Source of the DNA: Proteobacteria bacterium SG_bin4 | Lineage (GTDB): Bacteria > Pseudomonadota > Gammaproteobacteria > Burkholderiales > Nitrosomonadaceae | DNA length: 64,000 nt | NCBI GenBank assembly: GCA_002083395.1 | Contig: LWDH01000006.1 | Coordinates: 29,037 to 93,036, forward strand | Reading direction: 5' to 3' | Shown: positions 9,201 through 18,160 of the stretch, piece by piece | How the letters are laid out: the number at the start of each line of letters is the position of its first letter | Position numbering within the stretch: the stretch's first letter is position 1 | Made by a program: the position numbers and the translations under genes | The notes under the pieces: model-generated | Database searches by the model: none | What the model saw: only the letters and a program-made list of their open reading frames with translations | What the model was told of the DNA's origin: nothing

Positions 9201-11381
9201 TTAAGAAAAGAGAATGGCGGTAATCAAGAAAATCCATAACAACAAAACCGGCCAATAAATCAATTTAGGGATGAAATTATCCTTGAATGCCAATATCCGC
9301 AAAGGTGGATCATAAGAGAATAATACCGTGTTGACAGTGACCATTAAGATCGTGATATAGGAAACCAGATAAAAATATTCAAGGTACACGATAGTATTTA
9401 CAGCCAGTTCATCTCTTAATTGAACATGCATGATCAATAAAATGAAGAAAAGCGCTGAACAGGCTGCGATTACCGCAGATACGTTAAAACCGGTGATCGT
9501 TAAATTGGATTCCTGTTTTGATATCGTCAGCACAATTCCATAGAGCATCAGCAATACAACCGCCAGGGGAAATAAATGCGCAATGAACGGATTTAAAATA
9601 TTACGGGAGATCTCGATATTGAAATAGAGTTCCGGCATTTTATCGTGGCTGGTAAAACGGGTATTGCCAAAATTACTGTTATATTTGTTGATGCGGATGT
9701 CGAAATAGGCGCGCGATAAATTCCATTCCGATAAAACGAAATCTTGCTCAATTCCAGGCAAGGTGCTTGGATTAAGACTGTCAAATGCTCTAAAGTCGGG
9801 TACGAGAATAATGTTTTTGGTGAATTCTTTATGCCATAAACGGATCCAGAGGAATTGTTTGTCAAAAGGATAGCCTCGATAGTCGAAGGTTTCTCTTAAA
9901 GTCGCTTCGAAATACCAACCTTTGACGATCTCATGATTTTCCTCATGGGTATAGGCCTCGGTAATCGTGGATTCGATGGCTTCAGGAAAAATGACACCAT
10001 GGTCAATGGGTTCTTCATAGTTCTTGGGGTAGCGTTGCCAGACATAACCGGATACGGCGGTATTGCTGGCATTTAAAAATTCGATGGATTGAATGAATAG
10101 GCCGGTCGGTACAAAAAAAGGCGGGTGCTTGGATTCATTGAGCGTGCTAATGGAATAGTCACTTTGGAATTGCTCAACGATTGCCCGGTTGGACAAAGTC
10201 ATTGAATTGTATTGTATGGGGCGCGCGGCGTAATATTCATTGATCCAGACCGCGATAATACCCAGCGTCAGCAAAAGGGAAAAGACGAAAGCGTGACGCA
10301 ATAAATGTGTAACCGTGCGTTGATGGTTTACCAGCGCTATCCAACTGTAAATCATCAGTAGCAGCAACACCGTCGTCAGTATCCAATAATGAATATCGGA
10401 TTTATGGATGATCGGATGGTCTGGTTGGTGATGAAACAAATTCTTTTTGCTGAGCTCGGTATTCATGACGGTGAGCACGTACCAGCCGGTTTCTCCGATT
10501 GGAAATTTATGTAACCATGCGGAACGCCCGGTCAATTCATTGATTCCAGGAGAACCCGTGGAGAAATTTGCCAGATAGGATGACGAAATGGGTTGCTCTA
10601 GCTCGCGAATTGTTTTTTTTGGGCCTTTAAGACCATGATAAATAACTTGTCCGTTATCATTGATTATCATGGCATAGCCGTTATCGCCTAAATCATGATT
10701 TTCAATGTGGTGTCGGAACCATTCGAGTCCGATATCCAGAAATACGACGCCCTTTTTTAAATGATCCGATTGTGCCTGTGTTCGTAACGGTATCACATAC
10801 TTTACAGTAACCTGTTGATAAGCCATGTCATAATAGGGCTTAAGCCATCCACTTCTTCCAGTGGATGCATGTTGAAACCAGCTTTGTGTGCCGGAATCGT
10901 GATTGCCGTATGTGGCTTTACCCGTATAGTCATAATACTGATCAAGGCGATCCAGTTGATAGTTCGTTGCAGTTTGGCGGAGGAACGGTGCAAACAGACG
11001 CAATTGTGGACTGATTTGGTAAAGATCAAATGCGACGCCCAGTGCATGGAAACCGGTATGGTTAAGCGCAGATTTTTTTAGTGTTAATTCAACCGTTTCT
11101 TGATCAAGAAGCGCTTCGGTCAAATTTGCTGCCAGTGTATCCGCAGCAACAATCAGCTCATTCAGATGATTATGCAGCGAGTGTGCAATCTTCTCTGTCG
11201 TCAAAATGGCCTGCTGCTCGGATATATTCAAGGTGTTGCGGGATTTTTGCATCAGGTCGAGGCTGGACCAGATGAACACGCAAAAAACGATCACTGTTCC
11301 GGCACCCAGCAGGTTTTTCAGCCATGTGTTTGTGTCCTTGCTAAAAGGGAGAGTGCGGGCGAAATGCTCAAGGTCGTTCAA
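9201..11381 (-). CDS. Cache-sensor / pentameric ligand-gated ion channel (pLGIC-like) fusion
   Basis: 726 residues. Order: helix 22-42; periplasmic double-Cache-like domain (about 55-315, with VVFLDIGLEW and NGYAMIINDNGQVIYH); helices 331-351 and 361-381; a second periplasmic beta-rich domain (389-596) with the channel-family motif YPFDKQ at 504-509; then four C-terminal helices (597-619, 627-651, 664-688, 705-725). After YPFDKQ the order of elements follows bacterial channels such as GLIC: KNIIL, a W-containing strand, NIEISR at the ECD/M1 junction, Pro in M1, ESNLT before M2 and an FYLVSY M3. Topology puts the ligand domain and C-terminus in the periplasm, as in pLGICs. The TTG start overlaps the upstream stop as TTGA behind GGAG; a GTG at 11414 is the alternative. 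Ligand and ion selectivity are unknown. Confidence 0.85.
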   Translation of the reverse strand: MNDLEHFARTLPFSKDTNTWLKNLLGAGTVIVFCVFIWSSLDLMQKSRNTLNISEQQAILTTEKIAHSLHNHLNELIVAADTLAANLTEALLDQETVELTLKKSALNHTGFHALGVAFDLYQISPQLRLFAPFLRQTATNYQLDRLDQYYDYTGKATYGNHDSGTQSWFQHASTGRSGWLKPYYDMAYQQVTVKYVIPLRTQAQSDHLKKGVVFLDIGLEWFRHHIENHDLGDNGYAMIINDNGQVIYHGLKGPKKTIRELEQPISSSYLANFSTGSPGINELTGRSAWLHKFPIGETGWYVLTVMNTELSKKNLFHHQPDHPIIHKSDIHYWILTTVLLLLMIYSWIALVNHQRTVTHLLRHAFVFSLLLTLGIIAVWINEYYAARPIQYNSMTLSNRAIVEQFQSDYSISTLNESKHPPFFVPTGLFIQSIEFLNASNTAVSGYVWQRYPKNYEEPIDHGVIFPEAIESTITEAYTHEENHEIVKGWYFEATLRETFDYRGYPFDKQFLWIRLWHKEFTKNIILVPDFRAFDSLNPSTLPGIEQDFVLSEWNLSRAYFDIRINKYNSNFGNTRFTSHDKMPELYFNIEISRNILNPFIAHLFPLAVVLLMLYGIVLTISKQESNLTITGFNVSAVIAACSALFFILLIMHVQLRDELAVNTIVYLEYFYLVSYITILMVTVNTVLFSYDPPLRILAFKDNFIPKLIYWPVLLLWIFLITAILFS

Positions 11382-12520
11382 TGATTTGCTCCGTTTGAAC
11401 GAACTTCTTGCCACTTCCTCGAATGATCAAAGTGTGTTAACCAGATGAGATCACTGGCCTGATGATCAGTGACATCAAACGACAATATGCCGAAATCTTC
11501 CAGGTAAAAAGTGCCCAATGCATGGAGCTCGGTTTTTAGTTTTTCACTGGTTATTTCGCCATCGATTTTTTCCATCGCTTTTACCAGCACTTGCGCCGAG
11601 AAATAACCTTCTCGCCATATAAAACTCGCGGTGTTGTTATCTTCCATAACCGGTTTCGTTGCCGGAGGTACAACCTGAGTCATATAAATCCGGCCATAAA
11701 TGCCGCCAAGCGCATCGGACAGTAATGAAGCGCCGGCGAACGACAAATTATAAAAACGGGTATTGGGTAAAATCCGGTGTGTGAAGCGGATAAATTGAGC
11801 AATCGGTTGATAAGCGCCCACGATGATGATGGCTTCAGGTTCCGGCTTGGCCTGAACCAGTGCTTCGATCGCACGCTGGATGGCCAAAGTATTCCGGGGA
11901 TAACGAGTTACCAGCAATTGATCGCTGTGGTTAAAACCGAGTTTCTCCAATGCGGCTTTGGTAATTTCGAAACCCGTTTGCCCGAGAGAGTCATCTTGCA
12001 GGAAAAGCGCGATCCGCTGCGGGGCAATGCCTCGGCTGACAATATCACGCACAATCGCTTCCATTTCCTGCCGGTAGCTGGCGCGAAAGTTGAATATATA
12101 GGGATCCGGCGGTGTTTTGCGAAGCAGATCGGCGCCAGTAAAAGCACCATAGAAAACTACTCCGCGCGAATTTGCCAAAGGTGCGGATATGGCCGCGGTC
12201 GGAGTTCCGGCATTGCCGACAATTGCAATGACTTTTTGTTGATCGATCAATTGCAAGGTATTGGTGCGGACATTATCGGGTTCATAACCATCGTCCAGCA
12301 CAGTCAAATTGATTTTGCGTCCCCGGATGCCGCCGCGCCGATTGGTCTCGTCAAAAAAGGCATTCATTCCCTGATACATCGCTTGCCCCAACAATTGATT
12401 GGGGCCGCTGAGCGCAGTGCTCATTCCGAGTTCGATGGTGTCCGCCCTTACCAAGCTGACCAAGATCAGCGAGATCATGCCTATGACACCGGTTATGCAC
12501 AGGCAGCGATTAGGATGCAT
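11378..12520 (-). CDS. Periplasmic ligand-binding protein, LivJ/type I fold
   Basis: 380 residues with a signal peptide (about 1-26, cleavage after VRA). The mature protein starts IELGMSTALSGPN, the typical first strand and ligand loop of branched-chain amino-acid/urea/amide binding proteins. Further family marks are GMNAFFDETNRRGGIRGRK, VIAIVGNAGTPT and IALFLQDDSLGQTG. No ABC permease or ATPase of the Liv type lies nearby. Instead the next gene, overlapping by four bases, is the Cache-channel fusion. This suggests that the protein presents a small ligand to that receptor instead of feeding an importer. The ligand is unknown. Confidence 0.88.
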   Translation of the reverse strand: MHPNRCLCITGVIGMISLILVSLVRADTIELGMSTALSGPNQLLGQAMYQGMNAFFDETNRRGGIRGRKINLTVLDDGYEPDNVRTNTLQLIDQQKVIAIVGNAGTPTAAISAPLANSRGVVFYGAFTGADLLRKTPPDPYIFNFRASYRQEMEAIVRDIVSRGIAPQRIALFLQDDSLGQTGFEITKAALEKLGFNHSDQLLVTRYPRNTLAIQRAIEALVQAKPEPEAIIIVGAYQPIAQFIRFTHRILPNTRFYNLSFAGASLLSDALGGIYGRIYMTQVVPPATKPVMEDNNTASFIWREGYFSAQVLVKAMEKIDGEITSEKLKTELHALGTFYLEDFGILSFDVTDHQASDLIWLTHFDHSRKWQEVRSNGANH

Positions 12521-12728
12521 GATATTGTTCCAGATTAACCATGAAATCAGATTGTTATTATGAATCTATGACTGGTAAGCATATTGCTATCGTGTTTTTC
12601 GATGTCATGACTCTTTAGCGAAACAGCGTTCGCAGCAAATGATATATGCTTTGATCAATTAGTTAAATGGTTTTATTATAGTTCTTTAGTATAGAAATCT
12701 ATTAAGTAAACTGTTTGTAAAGGAAAAT

Positions 12729-14090
12729 ATGAAAGCAGCCAATTGCAGATCTTTATTGTTCGTCGCCGTGGTAATACCAGTTCTTCTCGCGATTGGTCAT
12801 GCGCCTGATGGAATTTACCGCACGGAATATTCATTGTGCATCGTAGATACCGGCAATCATTGCGACCAGCATAACGTGCAATGGCATAACAAGGGTAGCG
12901 ACGACGAATACCTGCTTGGGTTTGTCGAAATCAACGATCAAGGGCAAATGCGCGATCGTGCGCAAATGGCAGCGATTCTGGATCATTATTATACGGTTGC
13001 GGCGCGGGATAGTTTGCTGATTACTGTTTATGTGCATGGTTGGCAGCATAATGCATCGTCGGATGATTCGAACGTCGCAAGTTTTTCCGGGTATTTGCAA
13101 AAACTCGGTTTGGTGGAAGCGGATTTGGCTAAACGGCAGAATCGGCCACCGCGCAAGATCGCCGGCGTTTATGTCGGATGGCGCGGTCAATCGATTGAAA
13201 CCCCCGGACTCAATTTGTTTACTTTCTGGGAGCGCAAAAGTACCGCATTGGATGTCGGTTATTTGGGAATTACCGAATTGTTTCTGAAGCTGGAAGAAAT
13301 CAGTAACGTCCGGAACAGTTGGAGTCCGCCGGTTAAAAGCCGCCTTATCCTTATGGGGCATAGCTTCGGTGGTCAGGCCGTTTATGGAGCGACGGCGCAA
13401 ATTCTCGCCAGCCGCTTTATCGATAGCCGCGAACACAAAGCCGTTCAGGACGATGCCAAAGGTTTTGGCGACTTGGTGGTATTGTTCAATCCGGCTTTTG
13501 AAGCATTGCGTTATTTGCCGTTGTACGATCTTTCCAATAGCCGTTGCAGCTACTTTGAGAGTCAGCGTCCGCGATTGGCGATACTGACCTCGGAGACCGA
13601 CTATGCAACGAAACTGGCTTTCCCTGCCGGACGGTATATGTCGACCTTATTTGAATCGTATGACACCATCGATCGTACTTTTTGCAGCGGAAAACACAAA
13701 CGTGGACTGGTATTGGATGAAGGCGATGCTGATCGAACCACGGTGGGGCATTTCGATCCTCTGATCAGTCATGAATTGACACCGGTTTTAAAAGCCGAAT
13801 CGCTCTCGATCGAGGCATACGACAATATTGATAATGTGTGGGGATTGCAGGTTCCTGGCGCAACGACAATTTACGGACGTACTGCATTAAAACATTTAAA
13901 TCGCACGGAACCGAGAAATCCGTATTTGAATATTCGTGTCAGTACCGAACTGATTGCGGATCATGGCGATATCTGGCGAGATGAAGTACAGGAGTTCATT
14001 CGTTTGTTGGTAGTACTGGCGGCGCATGATGAAACGCTTGATGAAGCAGCGCGGTTGCCGGTAAAAGACATTAGTCGAATCTCGGATTAG
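12729..14090 (+). CDS. Exported alpha/beta-hydrolase (putative esterase/lipase)
   Basis: 453 residues with an N-terminal hydrophobic segment (8-23) that is probably a signal peptide or anchor. The hydrolase fold is shown by the oxyanion region VYVHGWQHN (101-108) and the nucleophile elbow LMGHSFGGQ (208-216, Ser212). Candidate acid and His residues lie in the C-terminal third (for example TVGHFDPLISHE) but cannot be assigned with certainty. The start is preceded by AAAGGAAAAT. It is transcribed divergently from the binding-protein/channel unit across 208 bases. No specific substrate can be named. Confidence 0.7.
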   Translation: MKAANCRSLLFVAVVIPVLLAIGHAPDGIYRTEYSLCIVDTGNHCDQHNVQWHNKGSDDEYLLGFVEINDQGQMRDRAQMAAILDHYYTVAARDSLLITVYVHGWQHNASSDDSNVASFSGYLQKLGLVEADLAKRQNRPPRKIAGVYVGWRGQSIETPGLNLFTFWERKSTALDVGYLGITELFLKLEEISNVRNSWSPPVKSRLILMGHSFGGQAVYGATAQILASRFIDSREHKAVQDDAKGFGDLVVLFNPAFEALRYLPLYDLSNSRCSYFESQRPRLAILTSETDYATKLAFPAGRYMSTLFESYDTIDRTFCSGKHKRGLVLDEGDADRTTVGHFDPLISHELTPVLKAESLSIEAYDNIDNVWGLQVPGATTIYGRTALKHLNRTEPRNPYLNIRVSTELIADHGDIWRDEVQEFIRLLVVLAAHDETLDEAARLPVKDISRISD

Positions 14091-14107
14091 CCCGGAGCAG
14101 TTGTCAT

Positions 14108-15388
14108 CTATAGATAATGCGTAACTACAAGATTACCGCCTCGCAGCTTCGCTTGACGAGCCGCTTCAGCAGCAGCGTTCAGTAACTCCGAAAATTCCGC
14201 CTTAAGGTTCTGGCGTAACTCAGCAACGCCGAAACTGGCGGAAATATCGAGACCTGCCGGTTGTTTTTTTTCAATAAAACTTCGTATTTTCTCCGAGATG
14301 ATCAGGGCATTCGAAATATCGCAATGTGACAGGATCAGAACGAACTCGTCTTCGCCATAGCGCGTTGCGATATCTTCCTTGCGGATTGTTCGTAAGATGG
14401 TTGCTGCTATTTCCTTGAGCACGCTATCACCGTGCGCATAGCCATGAAATTCATTGATTGTTCTGAATTTATCGATGTCGATTACGATCAGACTGAATGC
14501 GATGCCATGCCGGGTGGCTTCGCTGAGTCTGGATGGCGCGGTTTCAAGCAGAAATGTGCGATTGTAAAGCCCGGTGAGCTGGTCTTTAAGCGCCAATTCC
14601 TGCATTTGATGTTGCTGATCGATAGTTTTATCAAGGAGTTTCTTGCTGGTAATCAGATTATTGACTCGTGTTAATAATTCCTCATGAATGACAGGCTTAC
14701 TAACATAGTCGTTGACGCCGCAACGCAATAATTCAATTTTGCTTGTTGCGTCATTAAGCACTGAAAATACAAGCAACGGTACAAATTTTTTGCCGTTCTC
14801 CAAGTTGCGTATGGTTCTGATAACGCTATGACCGTTTAGCTTACCTTTGAGCAATATATCGGTCAGCACCAGATCATATGAATGGTCCTGGAAAGCTTGT
14901 AATCCTTCTTCGCCGCTGGTGAAATGATCAACGGTATAGCCGCAATCATTGAGAAACTTGGATGTCGGGTTAGCGGCTGAAAGATTGTCTTCCAGATACA
15001 GAATGCGGCCGCTCATCGTTTTGCTATATTTCTTTCGTGAGAACTGGGCGGCGTAGCTAGTGATTTTATCCAGCTCATGTTTTGCGAATATTTCCGTTAC
15101 ACCGGCTGAGTATGCCTCATCCAGAAGCTTTTTATCTTCATTGGCGGTAATCATGACCAGCGGTATTTGCCGGGTTCTTGAATCCGCGCGCATCTGTGAC
15201 GAAAACATGGCGCCATCCATATCTTGTAGGTGGGTTGCGATAAAAACCAGATCAAATGACCGTTGTTTAAGAAGTGTCAGCGCTTCGTTGCCGGTTGAAA
15301 CTTGCTTTGTTCCGAGCCCCCCAGATTCAATCGCGGAAGTTAGAAGTTTTTGATAGGTTCTTGAAGGCTCAACAATCAATCCTTCCAT
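14108..15388 (-). CDS. Dual-receiver diguanylate cyclase (PleD-like)
   Basis: 426 residues: receiver 1 (1-120), receiver 2 (127-250), GGDEF (265-426). Receiver 2 has the phosphoacceptor Asp177 in DLVLTDILL and the conserved KP at 231-232. Receiver 1 has Ala51 where the Asp should be (DLVFIATHL) and lacks the usual acidic pair, so it cannot be phosphorylated normally. This is the PleD pattern, where a degenerate receiver serves as a dimerisation adaptor. The active-site loop reads GEDEF (345-349) instead of GGDEF, so activity needs care. No kinase gene is adjacent. Confidence 0.9.
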   Translation of the reverse strand: MEGLIVEPSRTYQKLLTSAIESGGLGTKQVSTGNEALTLLKQRSFDLVFIATHLQDMDGAMFSSQMRADSRTRQIPLVMITANEDKKLLDEAYSAGVTEIFAKHELDKITSYAAQFSRKKYSKTMSGRILYLEDNLSAANPTSKFLNDCGYTVDHFTSGEEGLQAFQDHSYDLVLTDILLKGKLNGHSVIRTIRNLENGKKFVPLLVFSVLNDATSKIELLRCGVNDYVSKPVIHEELLTRVNNLITSKKLLDKTIDQQHQMQELALKDQLTGLYNRTFLLETAPSRLSEATRHGIAFSLIVIDIDKFRTINEFHGYAHGDSVLKEIAATILRTIRKEDIATRYGEDEFVLILSHCDISNALIISEKIRSFIEKKQPAGLDISASFGVAELRQNLKAEFSELLNAAAEAARQAKLRGGNLVVTHYL

Positions 15389-15779
15389 ATTCTGGCGCTC
15401 CTTTTGCTGGAATGGGTAGGGTGTTAATGAATCGAGGATGTCATCAGTAAAGCGGAGTGTTATAGCGACATATCGATTGTTTTTTTTAGAAAATTCTTAA
15501 AAAAACGGGGTCAGCAGCTAAGTTTTGATTTTTGGGCGAAGGTAACCACATGAGTTCCGGCGCTCATGCTTTTGATGTGGTAAGTTAAGTGTCTTAGGAG
15601 CAGGATTGAATCAGCAAGATCGGTACTTTTGTGTTCACGGCATTGAAATGAAGTTATTACTCAGCTTATGGACAATGGCATAAGTATTTTCCATATCCGT
15701 TACTAATCGCCACGCACTGCGTATTGATCCATGGCTTCCCCCCGGAAGACTTGTCACAATGGTTCGATAATCTTTACTA
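15389..15779. other. 391-bp intergenic region, no convincing gene
   Basis: The region lies between two minus-strand genes. Near its right end (15652-15783, plus strand) an open frame of about 40 codons without a start codon reads like a protein tail (GFPPEDLSQWFDNLYY) and ends in TAA. It could be the remnant of a deleted gene. No promoter motif or terminator hairpin was clear. Confidence 0.35.
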
Positions 15780-18119
15780 TTAACGTGTCATCGGCTTGGA
15801 AGCAGGTGTAGGTGTGGAATGCTTCGGTGTACCTTCGGCCAGTGGCAGGGGTGATTCGATTGCTGGAGTGAGAGACGTGCCGTTAGCTTTAATGGTTTCC
15901 TGTTGCGTAGTTGTGGTTGCAGGACTGGATTGCGTTTCAGCCGGTTGACTGGAGACAGAATCAGCACCTTTCGGGAATGCTTGCGTCAATCGGTCGAAAA
16001 CGCCGTGTTGCCACAGCAACGCGATCGCTCCCAGCAACGTCAATAAGATGAGATAGAGCTTCCAGGGACGCTGTTTTTCCGCATAAGGATCAGCCAACGA
16101 TCTTTGTGCGCCGGGTGGCAAGGTAGCGAGTTTGGTCAATGATGCCCCGAATGGGATATTGATAATGGCGCGGGTGTTAACGGCCCAGCCGTTGCCATCG
16201 AGCAATGGTGCCAGATTGCGCTTGCGCAACTTAAGATATGCCAGCAGCATCGAAGGACCGGAGATCACTAAAATGATGCCCAGGATGGCCAACGGCATTT
16301 GCCACCAAGTCAGGCTAATGAAGCCTGTGACGATTGATGCAATGGCGGTGCCGATGGCGCCGATGGCCAATCCGATGGCGGCAAAAATCCCGGCAAACTT
16401 GCCGACATCGAATGGTGTCGCTGGTGGTGGTTTACTGGCATCGGCAGCTTGCGCAGTGCCGCTGATCCCGGCAGCAGCTTGATCTTGCACTGCTTTTTCA
16501 CGAGCGCTGGCGAATTTCTCCAGTTGTTCACCGATCACTTTGCCGATGCGCTTGAATGGATACCAGAATGATTGCCTGACGCTGATCGGGTGTTCAATGA
16601 TTTTAACGATGGTGGCATCCCAATCCTGGTTATTACGGTCATAAAAAATACCGTTGCGTCCGATCATCAGGTTGTCTGCGTCACCATCGGTGAAAGCCGC
16701 GACAATGTTGATTTTCTCACTGCCACCTTTACGTTGGCATTCACAATAAGCGAGATATATGCCACTGAGATTGGCCATGCTGCTATGTTTATTGATGTCG
16801 CTGATGCGCAAGCAGAAATCGCAGGTACGGCCGTCGAGATACAACGAACCTGCGAGAAAAATGGCTTTATTTTGAGCGGTATAGAAATCCCGGAACGATA
16901 CAAAATTATTCAACAGTCGAAATAAATCGCGATGCAGGCGGATAAGTTTCTCGACCGAATAAATGGCATCAACCGTAGCGGCGAGCGATTTATCATGCTC
17001 TATTAGTTGCAACAACTTTTGTTGGTAGCCGCCGCCGAGGATTTCACGCACACGCTTGATGCCAAGCGAATCAACCAGTGCGCCTTGCTTGATTCCCAGC
17101 CAAGCTTGGTGCGCGGAAAATAGCTGGCACAATTGCCGCCATTGCACATAGGTGAGTGAGGTTTGATTTCCAAGCAAAGGATCGACAATCATTGTCTTGA
17201 ATTCCGTGATGGCGTCAAACCAGGCCGGGTTGATGCCGCTCTCAAGCGGCAGTGATTTGTTCGCGGCGATAGTGGCCAGTGGAAGTGTAGCAATTTGCTC
17301 GGAATGAGCCGATAAATCAATTTTTGTCAGTGTCTGATATTCAGTCAATGCCGGATTAAGCGATTCTGCGGCGCGTTGGTCGTATTGGGCTATTTGGCAG
17401 CGGGTGAAGTAATCGTCAATTTTTGCATGCAAGCGATCCAATAGTTTTTTCGCGGCTTCGGTTGATTCACCCAATGGTAGAATAGTCTGTGCATTTTTTT
17501 CCGCAATTTGCCACCAACTAGAGTAGGCGCGTGCTTCTGCAAAAAATTGCTCAATTTTTTGTTCGGAAATGCCGGGCTGACCAGAACGATCTATTTCCGA
17601 GCCGGCGCATTGCATGATTTCTGTAATGACTTGTTGCACATCGGCTTTATCGGCGGAGTTTGCCGGGATGATACCGTCACCATTGAATTGAGTGCTGGCA
17701 TAAATTTTACTGAGATCGGCGGTGTCTTCGATGGTAATGACCGATTCTCCGTTTTTTCCGATGTTTTGCAAAATATGCCTGGCAGACGCCAATATGGTTG
17801 CACCTTCAGTTGTGCCGTCGTTGATTGCATCGAGCAGCAAGGGCGCGTGGCCGTATAGCAAATCTTCCGGGTTTTTCAACAAAGCGGTTGCCCAGTTCGT
17901 GGCTGCGATAATTTCCGGCACGCGGATGTGTCCATCGCCGTCAGTATCAATGAGTTGCAGCGTTCTGGCGTCAAATTCGAGGTTGTTGACCGGGCAACTC
18001 AATGCCGCCCATAGTTTGGGATCCAATTCACCGAGTGCTTTCAAGTCGGCTGCAGTGTCCAGCCGCACTTGATCAAAGCCGCCAGAGCGGAAGAAACGCC
18101 ATTTGTGTGAGAAATTCAT
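15780..18119 (-). CDS. Large EF-hand-containing membrane protein of unknown function
   Basis: 779 residues, no signal peptide, no recognised family. Residues 58-69 (DTDGDGHIRVPE) are a textbook 12-residue EF-hand loop with Asp at 1, 3 and 5 and Glu at 12. Two weaker loop-like segments follow (FNGDGIIP and DRSGQPGISE). A long, probably helical soluble region comes next. Two or three hydrophobic helices sit near 575-632, another near 687-706, and the tail is Ser/Thr/Pro-rich. The large N-terminal part should be cytoplasmic, so it may bind calcium inside the cell. The single neighbour in the same direction, 166 bases or more away, gives no functional hint. Confidence 0.7.
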   Translation of the reverse strand: MNFSHKWRFFRSGGFDQVRLDTAADLKALGELDPKLWAALSCPVNNLEFDARTLQLIDTDGDGHIRVPEIIAATNWATALLKNPEDLLYGHAPLLLDAINDGTTEGATILASARHILQNIGKNGESVITIEDTADLSKIYASTQFNGDGIIPANSADKADVQQVITEIMQCAGSEIDRSGQPGISEQKIEQFFAEARAYSSWWQIAEKNAQTILPLGESTEAAKKLLDRLHAKIDDYFTRCQIAQYDQRAAESLNPALTEYQTLTKIDLSAHSEQIATLPLATIAANKSLPLESGINPAWFDAITEFKTMIVDPLLGNQTSLTYVQWRQLCQLFSAHQAWLGIKQGALVDSLGIKRVREILGGGYQQKLLQLIEHDKSLAATVDAIYSVEKLIRLHRDLFRLLNNFVSFRDFYTAQNKAIFLAGSLYLDGRTCDFCLRISDINKHSSMANLSGIYLAYCECQRKGGSEKINIVAAFTDGDADNLMIGRNGIFYDRNNQDWDATIVKIIEHPISVRQSFWYPFKRIGKVIGEQLEKFASAREKAVQDQAAAGISGTAQAADASKPPPATPFDVGKFAGIFAAIGLAIGAIGTAIASIVTGFISLTWWQMPLAILGIILVISGPSMLLAYLKLRKRNLAPLLDGNGWAVNTRAIINIPFGASLTKLATLPPGAQRSLADPYAEKQRPWKLYLILLTLLGAIALLWQHGVFDRLTQAFPKGADSVSSQPAETQSSPATTTTQQETIKANGTSLTPAIESPLPLAEGTPKHSTPTPASKPMTR

Positions 18120-18160
18120 AAAACTCTACGCATTAAGTTGATAAAAGTATGGACTGATAA

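Noticed and set aside
11777..12538. Long plus-strand open frame of 253 codons opposite the binding-protein gene
   Set aside because: It is antisense to a well-supported LivJ-like gene, has no ribosome site and no family likeness, and its residues mirror the codon bias of the real gene.
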